Shown here: one piece after another, positions 15,768 to 23,910 of the stretch | Position numbering within the stretch: position 1 is the first letter of the stretch | How the letters are laid out: the number at the start of each line of letters is the position of its first letter | Source: Actinomadura sp. K4S16 | Lineage (GTDB): Bacteria > Actinomycetota > Actinomycetes > Streptosporangiales > Streptosporangiaceae | Length of the DNA stretch: 64,000 nt | Assembly (NCBI RefSeq): GCF_008327685.1 | Contig: NZ_BDDE01000019.1 | Coordinates: 62,001-126,000 of the forward strand | Direction of reading: 5' to 3' | The notes under the pieces: model-generated | What the model was told of the DNA's origin: nothing | The model's database searches: none | Seen by the model: the letters and a program-made list of their open reading frames with translations, nothing else | Made by a program: the position numbers and the translations under genes

Positions 15768-17234
15768 GTGGCGAAGCCCTCGGTGGAACCGGTCGGCGCC
15801 GCGGAGGTGGAGTTCGACCACGAGTGCGACGTGCTGGTGGTCGGCTTCGGAGCGGCCGGCGCCGCAGCGGCGTACGAGGCCGCGGCGGCGGGCGCGGACG
15901 TGCTCGTCCTGGAGCGGTCGAGCGGTCCCGGCGGGACGTCCGCCCAGTCGGGCGGGGAGCTGTACCTCGGCGGCGGCACGCGGGTGCAGAAGGCGTGCGG
16001 CTTCGACGACACGCCCGACGACATGTTCGCGTTCCTCAGGGCGGCGCTCGGCCCGCACGCGAACGAGGAGAAGCTGCGGCTGTACTGCGACGGCAGCGTG
16101 GAGCACTTCGAGTGGTTCCGCGCGCGGGGCGTCCCGTTCAAGGAGAGCCTGTTCGACGCGCCGGGCTGGATGCCGTACACCGAGGACGGCCTGATGTGGC
16201 TCGGTGAGAACGCCTGGCCGTACAACACGATCGCCCGGCCCGTGCCGCGCGGCCACCGCCCCGAGGCGCCGATGTTCGCCGGCGGGATCCTGATGGAGAA
16301 GCTGATCGCGGCCGCCGTCGAGGCGGGCGCCGCCGCCCATCAGGACACCTACGCCACGAACCTCGTCGTGGACGACACCGGACGCGTCGCCGGCGTTGTC
16401 GCGCGCAAGTTCTCCGACCGGGTGGCCTACCGGGCGCGGCGGGGTGTCGTCCTGACCTCCGGCGGGTTCGTCGACAACGAGGAGATGCTCGCCGACCACG
16501 CCCCGGTGCTGCTCGGGCACGACAAGGTCAGCGACGGCACCAGCGACGGGTCCGGCATCCGGATGGCGACCGCGCTCGGCGCCGCGACGCGCCGCATGGC
16601 GGCGGTGGAGATCGCGCTCACCGCCAACCCCGCCGTCGTCTGCCGGGGCATGCTCGTGGACGGCCTCGGCCGCCGGTTCATCAACGAGGACGTCTACCCG
16701 GGGCTGTTCAGCCACCAGGCCGTCCAGCACCAGCCCGGACCCTACTGGGCGATCATCGACGAGGCGGGGCACGACGAGATCGCCGAGGCCGACATGTGGG
16801 GCGTCCGTCCCAAGCACGCGGCGGAGACGATCGCGGAGCTTGAGGAGTCCCTCGGCCTGCCGCCCGGTTCGCTGGAGGCGACCGTCGAGACCTACAACCG
16901 GTTCGCGGAGAGGGGCGAGGACCCCTACTTCCACAAGGACCCCAAGTGGCTGCGTCCCCTGAAGGGCCCTTTCGCGGCGATCGACCCCGCCGACGGGTTC
17001 TTCGGCGCGGGCAAGCACGGCGCCGGGACGGGCGCCGGCGGATTCACCCTGGGCGGCCTGGACACCAGCGTGGACGGCGAGGTCCGCAACAACTCCGGTG
17101 AGCCGATCCCCGGCCTGTACGCCGCGGGGCGCGCGGCCTCCGGGATCCACGGCGAGGGCTACATCAGCGGGACGTCCCTCGGCGACGGCACGTTCTTCGG
17201 CCGCCGCGCCGGGCGCGCCGCCGCCCGGAACTGA
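15768..17234 (+). CDS. FAD-dependent oxidoreductase, KstD-like (second copy)
   Basis: 488 residues from a GTG start. FAD-binding GFGAAGAAAAYEAAAAGADVLVLER, then GGTSAQSGGELYLGGG; C-terminal LYAAGRAASGIHGEGYISGTSLGD. This is the fumarate reductase/KstD fold, but the C-terminal Tyr-Ala-Gly-Pro-Gly element of the first copy is replaced by EGYISGTS, so substrate or position specificity (for example delta-4 rather than delta-1) may differ. It is in the operon between hsaC and a luciferase-like gene. Confidence 0.75.
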   Translation: MAKPSVEPVGAAEVEFDHECDVLVVGFGAAGAAAAYEAAAAGADVLVLERSSGPGGTSAQSGGELYLGGGTRVQKACGFDDTPDDMFAFLRAALGPHANEEKLRLYCDGSVEHFEWFRARGVPFKESLFDAPGWMPYTEDGLMWLGENAWPYNTIARPVPRGHRPEAPMFAGGILMEKLIAAAVEAGAAAHQDTYATNLVVDDTGRVAGVVARKFSDRVAYRARRGVVLTSGGFVDNEEMLADHAPVLLGHDKVSDGTSDGSGIRMATALGAATRRMAAVEIALTANPAVVCRGMLVDGLGRRFINEDVYPGLFSHQAVQHQPGPYWAIIDEAGHDEIAEADMWGVRPKHAAETIAELEESLGLPPGSLEATVETYNRFAERGEDPYFHKDPKWLRPLKGPFAAIDPADGFFGAGKHGAGTGAGGFTLGGLDTSVDGEVRNNSGEPIPGLYAAGRAASGIHGEGYISGTSLGDGTFFGRRAGRAAARN

Positions 17235-17244
17235 GGGGGCTCGC

Positions 17245-18141
17245 ATGAGGTATTCCGTCCTGCTGCCAGTGGCGGCGGGCGTCACCGCCGACCCCGCGTG
17301 GGTCGGCGAGTACGCCCGGCACGCGGAGGCCTGCGGTTTCGAGTCGGTCGGCGCGGTCGAGCACGCGGTGGTGGCGAGCGGCTACAGCAGCGTCTACCCC
17401 TACGCCAGGTCGGGGCGGATGGAGCTGGCCGACGACGTCGACATCCCCGACCCGCTGGACCTGCTGGCGTTCCTCGCCGGCCGGACGAGCCGGATCGGCC
17501 TCGCCACCGGCGTGCTCGTCCTGCCGAACCACCACCCGGTGGTGCTGGCCAAGCGGCTCGCCACCGTCGACGCGCTGTCGGGCGGGCGGCTGCGGCTCGT
17601 CGTCGGCATGGGCTGGATGCGCGAGGAGATCGAGGCGTGCGGCGCCGACTTCGAGACGCGCGGCCGGCGCGGCGACGAGCAGCTCCGGGTGCTGCGCGCG
17701 CTGTGGGCCGGCACCGCGCCCGGGGGCGCCTCCCACGACGGGGAGTTCTTCCGGTTCGAGGGGGCGATGAGCTACCCGAAACCCGTCCAGAACGGCGGGA
17801 TCCCCATCCACATCGGCGGCCACACCAGGGCCGCCGCGCGGCGCGCGGGCCGCTACGGCGACGGCCTCCAGCCGCTCGGCGTGAAGGGGGAGGAGCTGCG
17901 CGGGCTCGTGGCGCTGATGCGGGAGGAGGCCGAGAAGAACGGCCGCGACCCGGACGCGCTCGGACTCACCCTCGGCCATTCGCTGGCCGCGGTCACGCCG
18001 GAGAAGGCGGAGAAGCTGGCCGCGTTGGGCGCGGACCGGCTCGTCCTGAGCGGGGCGGTGACGGCGGATCTCGGCGAGGCCAAGGACGAGCTGTCCGCCT
18101 GCGCCGACCGCCTGGGCCTGTCGGGCGAAGGCCCGGCATGA
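17245..18141 (+). CDS. Luciferase-like (LLM) oxidoreductase, probably F420-dependent
   Basis: 298-residue TIM barrel: MRYSVLLPVAAG, ACGFESVGAVEHAV, RIGLATGVLVLPNHHPVVLAKRLATVDALSGGRLRLVVGMGWMREE, IPIHIGGHTRAAARRAG. GAGGGGG precedes the ATG. Same general family as 7004-7876 and likewise coupled to a SnoaL-like gene (ATGA overlap). Its position inside the hsa/kstD operon suggests a redox step on a steroid intermediate, such as double-bond reduction (inference). Confidence 0.75.
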   Translation: MRYSVLLPVAAGVTADPAWVGEYARHAEACGFESVGAVEHAVVASGYSSVYPYARSGRMELADDVDIPDPLDLLAFLAGRTSRIGLATGVLVLPNHHPVVLAKRLATVDALSGGRLRLVVGMGWMREEIEACGADFETRGRRGDEQLRVLRALWAGTAPGGASHDGEFFRFEGAMSYPKPVQNGGIPIHIGGHTRAAARRAGRYGDGLQPLGVKGEELRGLVALMREEAEKNGRDPDALGLTLGHSLAAVTPEKAEKLAALGADRLVLSGAVTADLGEAKDELSACADRLGLSGEGPA

Positions 18142-18602
18142 CGCTCGGGGCCGCCGACCGGACGGCGCTCGGCGACCTGGTCGCCCGGTACGCGCTGTAC
18201 GCCGACCGCCGCGAGCTCGACGCCATGGCGGGCCTGTTCGCCGAGGACGCGGTCCTCGTCCTGCCCGACGCCCCCGGCGAGCTGGATCCGGTGCGGACCT
18301 TCACCGGACGCGCCGAGATCGCCGCGACGCTGTCGGCGCTGCGCGGCATCCCGGTGACCTTCCACGCGCTCGCCGGGGAGGTGTTCGACGCGGGGCCCGA
18401 GCCCGGCACCGCCACCGGCGAGATCGCCTGCGTCGCCCACCACCTGACCGAGGGCGCGGACGGCGCGACCCGGGACCTGGTCTGGCACTGCCGGTACACC
18501 GACGCCTACCGGCTGGACGGCGGGACCTGGCGGTTCGCCCGGCGCGAGCAGCGGATCGACTCGATCGAGACCCGTCCCGTCCGGAGGCGGCGCGACGGCT
18601 GA
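18138..18602 (+). CDS. SnoaL-like (NTF2-fold) protein, possible isomerase
   Basis: 154 residues with the NTF2/SnoaL fold: DRTALGDLVARYALYADRRELDAMAGLFAEDAVLVLP, TFHALAGEVF, WHCRYTDAYRLDGGTWRFARREQRIDSIE. Ketosteroid delta-5 isomerase has this fold, but its catalytic residues cannot be assigned with confidence here. ATGA overlap with the preceding luciferase-like gene. Confidence 0.65.
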   Translation: MTLGAADRTALGDLVARYALYADRRELDAMAGLFAEDAVLVLPDAPGELDPVRTFTGRAEIAATLSALRGIPVTFHALAGEVFDAGPEPGTATGEIACVAHHLTEGADGATRDLVWHCRYTDAYRLDGGTWRFARREQRIDSIETRPVRRRRDG

Positions 18603-18625
18603 ACGGGCCTGAGACAGGGAGAGGC

Positions 18626-20215
18626 ATGCAGGAGCAGAAGACCGCCGTACTCGGCGACGACCGCCCGGCCCGCGAGCCCGCGTTCGCGGAGCTGGTGGCG
18701 GCGCGCGGCGACGACGACCGGACCGGCCTGTGCTTCGAGGACCGCTCCTGGACCTGGCGCGAGGTCGTCGCGGAGTCCCTGCGGCGGGCCTCGCTCGTCC
18801 GGGACCTGCCCGGCCACGTCGGCCTGTTCCTGGAGAACGGGCCCGAGCACCTGTTCTGGCTGCTGGGCGCGGCGCTCGCGGGCGTCCCGGTCGTGGAGCT
18901 GAACCCGACGCGGCGGGGCGCCGAGCTGGCCCGCGACATCGCCCACACCGACTGCGCGCTGCTGGTCACCGAGACGTCCCGCGCGCCGCTGCTCGACGGG
19001 CTCGCGGACGTCCCGTCCCTGGCGGTCGACACGCCCGCCCACGCCGAGCGCCTCGCCTCCGCCCGCCTGACCGCCCCCGCCCCGGTGGACCCCGACGCGA
19101 TCTTCTCGCTGGTGTTCACGTCCGGGACGACGTCCGCGCCCAAGGCGGTGGTCTGCACGCAGCGCAGGCTGGGCCGGATCGCCGTCCAGCAGCGCGACCG
19201 GCGCGGCCTCACCCGCGACGACGTGTTCTACGTCGTCATGCCGATGTTCCACTCCAACGCCCTGATGGCGGGGATCGCGCCCGCCGTCGCCGCGGGCGGC
19301 CGCATCGTCCTGCGCCGCAGGTTCTCGGCCTCCGGCTTCCTGCCGGACGTGCGGCGCTACGGCGTCACGTTCTTCAACTACGTCGGCAAGCCGCTCAGCT
19401 ACATCCTGGCCGTCCCCGAGCGGCCGGACGACGCCGACAACCCGCTGCGCATCGCGTTCGGCAACGAGGCGGCGCAGCGCGACATCGACGCGTTCGCCCG
19501 CCGCTTCGGCTGCACCGTCATCGACTCCTACGGGTCGAGCGAGGGGGAGATCCGCCTCAACCGCGTCCCGGGCACGCCGCCCGGATCGCTGGGCGTCGCC
19601 GAGGCGGGCACCGTCGTGATGGACCCCGGGACCCTGCGGGAGTGCCCGCGCGCCGAGTTCGACGCGAACGGGGTGCTGCTCAACGCGGACGAGGCCATCG
19701 GCGAGATCGTCGACACGATGGGCGCCGCCAAGTTCGAGGGCTACTACAACAACCCCGAGGCGACGGCGAGGCGCGTCCGCAACGGCTGGACCTGGTCGGG
19801 CGACCTCGCCTACCGCGACGCCGACGGCTACTGGTACTTCGCCGGCCGCGACGACGACTGGCTGCGCGTGGACGGCGAGAACTTCGCCGCCGCCCCCGTC
19901 GAGCGCCTCCTGGCCCGCTTCGAGCCCTTCACCGACGTGGCGGTCTACGCCGTCCCGGACGACCGCGTGGGCGACCAGGCGATGGCCGCCGTGACCCTGG
20001 CCCCGGGCCAGGCGTTCGACCCGTCCGCCTTCACGGCCTTCCTGGACGCGCAGCCCGACCTCGGCACGAAGTGGACGCCCCGCTACATCCGCATCGTCAC
20101 CGAACTGCCCCGCACCCCCACCAACAAGGTCGTCAAGCGCACGCTCCGCGCCGAGGGCCGCGACACGCAGGACCCCGTCTACGAGCACCGCGACGGCACC
20201 TACGAACCCAGATGA
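18626..20215 (+). CDS. Steroid-type acyl-CoA ligase, FadD17-like
   Basis: 529-residue AMP-forming ligase. ATP motif VFTSGTTSAPKAVVC (near 165-180), VMPMFHSNALMAG, DSYGSSEGEIRLN, WSGDLAYRDADGYWYFAGRDDDWLRVDGEN, and a C-terminal PRTPTNKVVKR with the catalytic lysine. Several stretches (RRRFSASGFLPDVRRYGVTFFNYVGKP in part) resemble mycobacterial FadD17, a member of the KstR regulon thought to activate sterol side chains. Last plus-strand gene of the hsaD operon, 23 bp after the SnoaL-like gene. Confidence 0.75.
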   Translation: MQEQKTAVLGDDRPAREPAFAELVAARGDDDRTGLCFEDRSWTWREVVAESLRRASLVRDLPGHVGLFLENGPEHLFWLLGAALAGVPVVELNPTRRGAELARDIAHTDCALLVTETSRAPLLDGLADVPSLAVDTPAHAERLASARLTAPAPVDPDAIFSLVFTSGTTSAPKAVVCTQRRLGRIAVQQRDRRGLTRDDVFYVVMPMFHSNALMAGIAPAVAAGGRIVLRRRFSASGFLPDVRRYGVTFFNYVGKPLSYILAVPERPDDADNPLRIAFGNEAAQRDIDAFARRFGCTVIDSYGSSEGEIRLNRVPGTPPGSLGVAEAGTVVMDPGTLRECPRAEFDANGVLLNADEAIGEIVDTMGAAKFEGYYNNPEATARRVRNGWTWSGDLAYRDADGYWYFAGRDDDWLRVDGENFAAAPVERLLARFEPFTDVAVYAVPDDRVGDQAMAAVTLAPGQAFDPSAFTAFLDAQPDLGTKWTPRYIRIVTELPRTPTNKVVKRTLRAEGRDTQDPVYEHRDGTYEPR

Positions 20216-20335
20216 GCGGACGAACCCCGCCGAGACGGGCTGGTCAAGGCAGCGGCGGGCGGCGTCGTCGCGTCGAGCAGTTCCTCGTGGCAATCGGAGG
20301 GCGACGCGTCGGGGGCGCCATTCCGGATGCCGGGC

Positions 20336-20608
20336 CTATCCGCGGATCATCTCAGTGGCGCCAATGACGAGAACGGCAACGCCCAATGCGGCAAAGACGG
20401 CCGCCGAACCACGCTGATACCACACGGCCTGGCGAGTGGTCTTGTGCTGCGCCCTGTTCCAGCGTATGCCTGCGAGCCAATCAGCGGCGCCACGGTAATT
20501 GAACACGACCGGTATGCACAAGGCGAGTGTGCCCAGGCCCCAGAGGACCGCGGCCAGGCCGCTGCCCGACTGTCCGGCGTGCGTCGCCCACGCTGTGCCC
20601 GAAATCAC
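20336..20608 (-). CDS. Small membrane protein, unknown
   Basis: 90 residues with two predicted membrane segments (about 15-35 and 65-85) around a basic loop (WLAGIRWNRAQHKTTRQ). GTG start preceded by AGGGGGCGACC, a good ribosome site. Base composition is less GC-rich than the neighbours. No family recognised. Convergent with the fadD17-like gene and alone; the 180 bp upstream (20609-20788) hold no other gene I can support. Confidence 0.5.
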   Translation of the reverse strand: MISGTAWATHAGQSGSGLAAVLWGLGTLALCIPVVFNYRGAADWLAGIRWNRAQHKTTRQAVWYQRGSAAVFAALGVAVLVIGATEMIRG

Positions 20609-20788
20609 GGTCGCCCCCTGTTCGCAGGATCGAGGTGCGCCTCACGGAAGCTTGCAGCTGATTCTGAAGGGGTGTGAGAGGGGAAGACAAGTGAAATCCG
20701 ATCGATGCCGGGCAGATCGACGGCGATGAGGCGGGCCTCGGGCGGCGCGGCGTCCATCACCCCCACTGGACGCGGGCCGCGGCGGGTG

Positions 20789-21577
20789 TCAGGACGGTTT
20801 CGGAAGCATTCGCTTCATCGCGGCGTGCGCCCCCGCGACGAGCTTCTCGCGAGGGAAGCCGGCGCGCTTGCGTGCCAGGTCGTAGTTGCCGCCCGCGACC
20901 CAGACCGGGCCGTCCGCCAGGTGTTCGAGGCCCTCGCGGGCGACGTCGTCGGGCTCGGCGACGTTCAGGCCCGGCATGTCCATGTTGAGGCCGGCGCGCT
21001 CCATCGCCGGGGTGCGGGTCACGCCGAGGACCAGTTCCAGGACGTCCACCCCGTGCTCGCGCATCTCCAGCCACAGCCCCTCGGCGAAGACGCGGCCGAA
21101 CGCCTTCACCGCCGAGTAGATGCTGATCTGCGGCTGGCCCATGTAGCCGGCGAGGGAGCCGACCAGCAGGATGCCGCCGCGGCCCCGCTCCTTCATCAGC
21201 GCGCCGAAGTGGTGCGTCAGCGCGAGCTGCGCGGTGATGTTGAGGTCGATGACGCCCTGGAAGCGGTCCAGGCCGCCGGTGACGAACTCGTGGCCGTAGC
21301 TGTTCGCGCCCGCGTTGAAGACCAGCAGCCCGACCTCCAGGCCGTCGGTCACCTCGCGGACCGCCTTGACGGGGTCCGGGGCGACCAGGTCCAGTTCGAG
21401 GGTGCGCACCTCGACGCCCTTCGCGCGGACGGCCGCGGCCGTCTCCGCCAGCGGCCCCGGCTTGCGGGCGATCAGCACGAGGTTCAGGCCGGCGTCGGCG
21501 AGGCGGTGCGCGAAGGCCGCGCCGACGCCCTCCGAGCCGCCCGCGATGACGGCCCACGGGCCGTATCGGTCGATCAT
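20789..21577 (-). CDS. Short-chain dehydrogenase/reductase
   Basis: 262 residues. Classical SDR with cofactor loop GGSEGVGAAFA, NAG motif (FNAGAN), catalytic YSAVK, and a C-terminal extension rather than the usual GG motif. Last gene of the kshA operon; its ATG overlaps the stop of the preceding SDR. Substrate probably a hydroxysteroid or a side-chain intermediate, inferred from context only. Confidence 0.75.
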   Translation of the reverse strand: MIDRYGPWAVIAGGSEGVGAAFAHRLADAGLNLVLIARKPGPLAETAAAVRAKGVEVRTLELDLVAPDPVKAVREVTDGLEVGLLVFNAGANSYGHEFVTGGLDRFQGVIDLNITAQLALTHHFGALMKERGRGGILLVGSLAGYMGQPQISIYSAVKAFGRVFAEGLWLEMREHGVDVLELVLGVTRTPAMERAGLNMDMPGLNVAEPDDVAREGLEHLADGPVWVAGGNYDLARKRAGFPREKLVAGAHAAMKRMLPKPS

Positions 21578-22380
21578 TGCTCTCCGTCCAGGTCCGGGGT
21601 CCAGGCGACGCCGTTGATGTGCGAGCCGCCGTCCGCGAACAGCGTGTTTCCGGTCAGGTAGCGGGCGTCCTCGGACGCCAGGAACACCGCCACGGGGGCG
21701 ATGTCGGCCTCCGGGTCGCCGAGGCGGCCCATCGGGTTGGCCCGGTCGGCGGCCGCCTCGATCTCCGGGTGCGCGGCCGCCATCCGGCGGAACGCGGCGC
21801 TCTTGGCGCCCGGGCAGATCGCGTTGACGACGACGCCGGTCGGCGCCCACTCGCGGGCGGCCGTGCGGGTCAGCGTGCGGAGCGCCTCCTTGGCCGAGTT
21901 GTACTCGAGGGTCCCCATGTGGGCGTTCACGCCGTTCAGCGAGCACATGTTGATGACGCGGCCCCACCCGCGGGCCTTCATGTGCGGGAACGCGGCCTGC
22001 ATCGCCCACAGCGGGCCGTAGTAGCCCGTCGCGAACCCGCGGGCGAGCTGCTCGTCGGTCTTGGCCTCCACCCGGCCCACCGTCCCGGCGCCCCAGGCGT
22101 TGTTGACCAGGACGTCCACCGAGCCCCACGTGTCGACGGCCGCGGCCACCATCGCGTGGACCTGCGCCTTGTCGGTGACGTCCGTCCGGACGAACCGGGC
22201 GTCCGCCCCGATCTCCGCGGCGACCCGCTCCCCGGACTCCGGGTCGAGCTCCGCGACGAGCACGCGGGCCCCCTCGGCGGCGAAGCGGCGGGCGATGCCG
22301 CGCCCGATGCCCTCGCCCGCGCCGGTCACGACCGCGACCCGCCCGGCCAGCCGGCCGCCCGCCACCGGACCGCCCGTCAC
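21574..22380 (-). CDS. Short-chain dehydrogenase/reductase
   Basis: 268 residues from a GTG that overlaps the stop of the small four-Cys gene. Cofactor loop VVTGAGEGIGRGIA, VDVLVNNAWG, YNSAK catalytic pair, YLTGNTLFADGGSHINGV near the end. Related in layout to the SDR at 56344-57105 (shared NNAY/NNAW and GGS/GGQ ends), so both may act on similar substrates. Part of the kshA operon. Confidence 0.75.
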   Translation of the reverse strand: MTGGPVAGGRLAGRVAVVTGAGEGIGRGIARRFAAEGARVLVAELDPESGERVAAEIGADARFVRTDVTDKAQVHAMVAAAVDTWGSVDVLVNNAWGAGTVGRVEAKTDEQLARGFATGYYGPLWAMQAAFPHMKARGWGRVINMCSLNGVNAHMGTLEYNSAKEALRTLTRTAAREWAPTGVVVNAICPGAKSAAFRRMAAAHPEIEAAADRANPMGRLGDPEADIAPVAVFLASEDARYLTGNTLFADGGSHINGVAWTPDLDGEQ

Positions 22381-22613
22381 TCGACCACCGTGATGGCGCC
22401 GTTCAGCGCGGCCTCCTGGATCGCCGAGCGGAGCGCCGGGCAGGTCGCGTGCGGGTCGTCCAGACCCGTGCACGCCTCCCTGGCCTCGGCGTTCCACTGG
22501 ATGCTCGTCTGCTCCCAGCTCGACTTGCGCACCAGCACCTCGGCGGCGCAGCGGCGGCAGCTCACCGGCAGCAGCGGCCCGTCCAGGAGGCGCTCGTCCT
22601 GGCGGGTCGTCAC
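22377..22613 (-). CDS. Small four-cysteine protein behind kshA
   Basis: 78 residues, GTG start overlapping the kshA stop (GTGA), and its own stop overlapping the next SDR start. Four cysteines: a CRRC pair (VSCRRCAAEVLVRKSSWEQ), then EACTGL and ATCPALRSAI. The spacing could bind one zinc or a small iron-sulfur centre, but no known ferredoxin signature is met. Proteins ending with a CPALR-type segment are familiar beside ketosteroid oxygenases in actinobacteria, though I know of no assigned function. The tight coupling suggests a KshA partner or assembly factor. Confidence 0.65.
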   Translation of the reverse strand: MTTRQDERLLDGPLLPVSCRRCAAEVLVRKSSWEQTSIQWNAEAREACTGLDDPHATCPALRSAIQEAALNGAITVVE

Positions 22614-23767
22614 GCCGACGCCCCCTCGGCCTCCCGGCGGGCCATGTTCGCGTCGACCTCCTTCTGCCAGGACTCCACCGGACGGGTCGTGTCGATCTCG
22701 TACTCGAACCGGTCGGTCATCTCCGGCGTGACGTCGGCGACGTCCACGTAGAACTGCTCGTACCAGCGGCGCAGCTGGTAGACGGGGCCGTCCTCCTCGC
22801 ACAGCAGCGGGTTGTCGATGCGGGCCTTGTTCCGCCAGATCTCGATGTCCTGCTCGAAGCCGAGGAGGATGAACTCCGACAGCTTCTGCGCGGTCGCCTC
22901 GGCCGCCTCGGGCGGCAGCGCGTCGCTGTGCTGGACGATGATCCCCGAGTGCAGCGAGAACGAGTTCTCGTCGATCGGGTAGTGGCAGTTGATCAGGACC
23001 GAGTGCAGGTCGTACCCCTCGTAGTGGTACGTCAGCTCGTCGATCATGAAGGAGGGGCCGTGGTAGGACGCGACGGAGGTGTTGCCGAGCATCCGCGGCC
23101 CGCCGCCCCCGCCCTCCCGGCGCGCGTCCTCGCGCGTCCGGCCCTTCATGATCTGCGTGGCCGTGTGGCCCTCGAAGATGTTCTTGAAGTACGTCGGGAA
23201 CGACTTGTGGATGTAGAAGAAGTGCGCCATGTCCACGACGTTGTCGATGACCTCGCGGGCGTTGGTGTGGACGACCGTCTCCGTCCAGCGCCAGTCGGTC
23301 CAGTCGTCGCGGGTGGCGCCCTCGATCACCGGGATCGTCACGTCCTCCGGCGGCTTGTTGCCCTCCGGGTCGTTCCAGACGAACAGCAGCTTGTCCTGCT
23401 CCATCGTCGGCCACGCGGCGGTGCGGGCCCGCAGCGGGACGCGGCGCGCGTAAGGGATCTTCTTGCAGCGGCCGTCGCCGCCCCAGCGCCAGTCGTGGAA
23501 CGGGCACGCGATCTCGTTGCCCTTCACGGTGCCCTGGGACAGGTCCCCGCCCATGTGCCGGCAGTAGGCGTCCAGGACGTTCGTCTTGCCGTCCTCACCG
23601 GTGAAGACCACGAGCTTCTGCCCGAACGCGTCGACCGTGTGGGGCTTGCCGTCCCGGAACTTCTCGGCCAGCCCGAGGCAGTGCCATCCCCGGGCGAAAC
23701 GGCGGTTGATCGCCTCCGCCTCGATGGCGCGGACGGCGTCCGACTCGGTTGCGGTCACGTGGATCAT
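22610..23767 (-). CDS. kshA: 3-ketosteroid 9-alpha-hydroxylase oxygenase
   Basis: 385 residues, the usual KshA length. Rieske centre C69-x-H71 and C88-x2-H91 (YCRHMGGD, CPFHDWRW). Mononuclear iron site in DNVVDMAHFFYIH with D179 bridging and H182, H187; a later FEQDIEIW gives the third ligand. With KshB it hydroxylates C9 of androstenedione-type steroids. First gene of a four-gene minus-strand operon divergent from hsaA. Its promoter has the regulon palindrome with TAACGT 30 bp away. Confidence 0.9.
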   Translation of the reverse strand: MIHVTATESDAVRAIEAEAINRRFARGWHCLGLAEKFRDGKPHTVDAFGQKLVVFTGEDGKTNVLDAYCRHMGGDLSQGTVKGNEIACPFHDWRWGGDGRCKKIPYARRVPLRARTAAWPTMEQDKLLFVWNDPEGNKPPEDVTIPVIEGATRDDWTDWRWTETVVHTNAREVIDNVVDMAHFFYIHKSFPTYFKNIFEGHTATQIMKGRTREDARREGGGGGPRMLGNTSVASYHGPSFMIDELTYHYEGYDLHSVLINCHYPIDENSFSLHSGIIVQHSDALPPEAAEATAQKLSEFILLGFEQDIEIWRNKARIDNPLLCEEDGPVYQLRRWYEQFYVDVADVTPEMTDRFEYEIDTTRPVESWQKEVDANMARREAEGASA

Positions 23768-23794
23768 CCCTTCGGCGATGGACGGGTGATTCGA

Positions 23795-23844
23795 ACGTTA
23801 GGTCGCAGGTCACCGTCCCGACCGCCGAGTCCCGGTGGCCGGGA
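23795..23844 (-). promoter_or_regulatory. kshA promoter: regulon palindrome plus -10
   Basis: TCCCGGTGGCCGGGA (23830-23844) is a copy of the 15-bp motif. Read toward kshA, TAACGT (23800-23795) fits TANNNT and starts 30 bp from the motif. The same motif may also serve the divergent hsaA copy, where a weaker CATGGT lies 27 bp away. Confidence 0.6.
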
Positions 23845-23910
23845 CGCGCGTCCCCGCGCCGACGCGCGACCATGGTCTCCTGCAATGGCCGTACTAGGAA
23901 AGGAGCGGGG

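Noticed and set aside
23791..23800. TCGAACGTTA as a KstR operator
   Set aside because: The AAC and GTT halves touch without the two-base spacer of the known KstR motif; the TAACGT on the other strand is better explained as the kshA -10.
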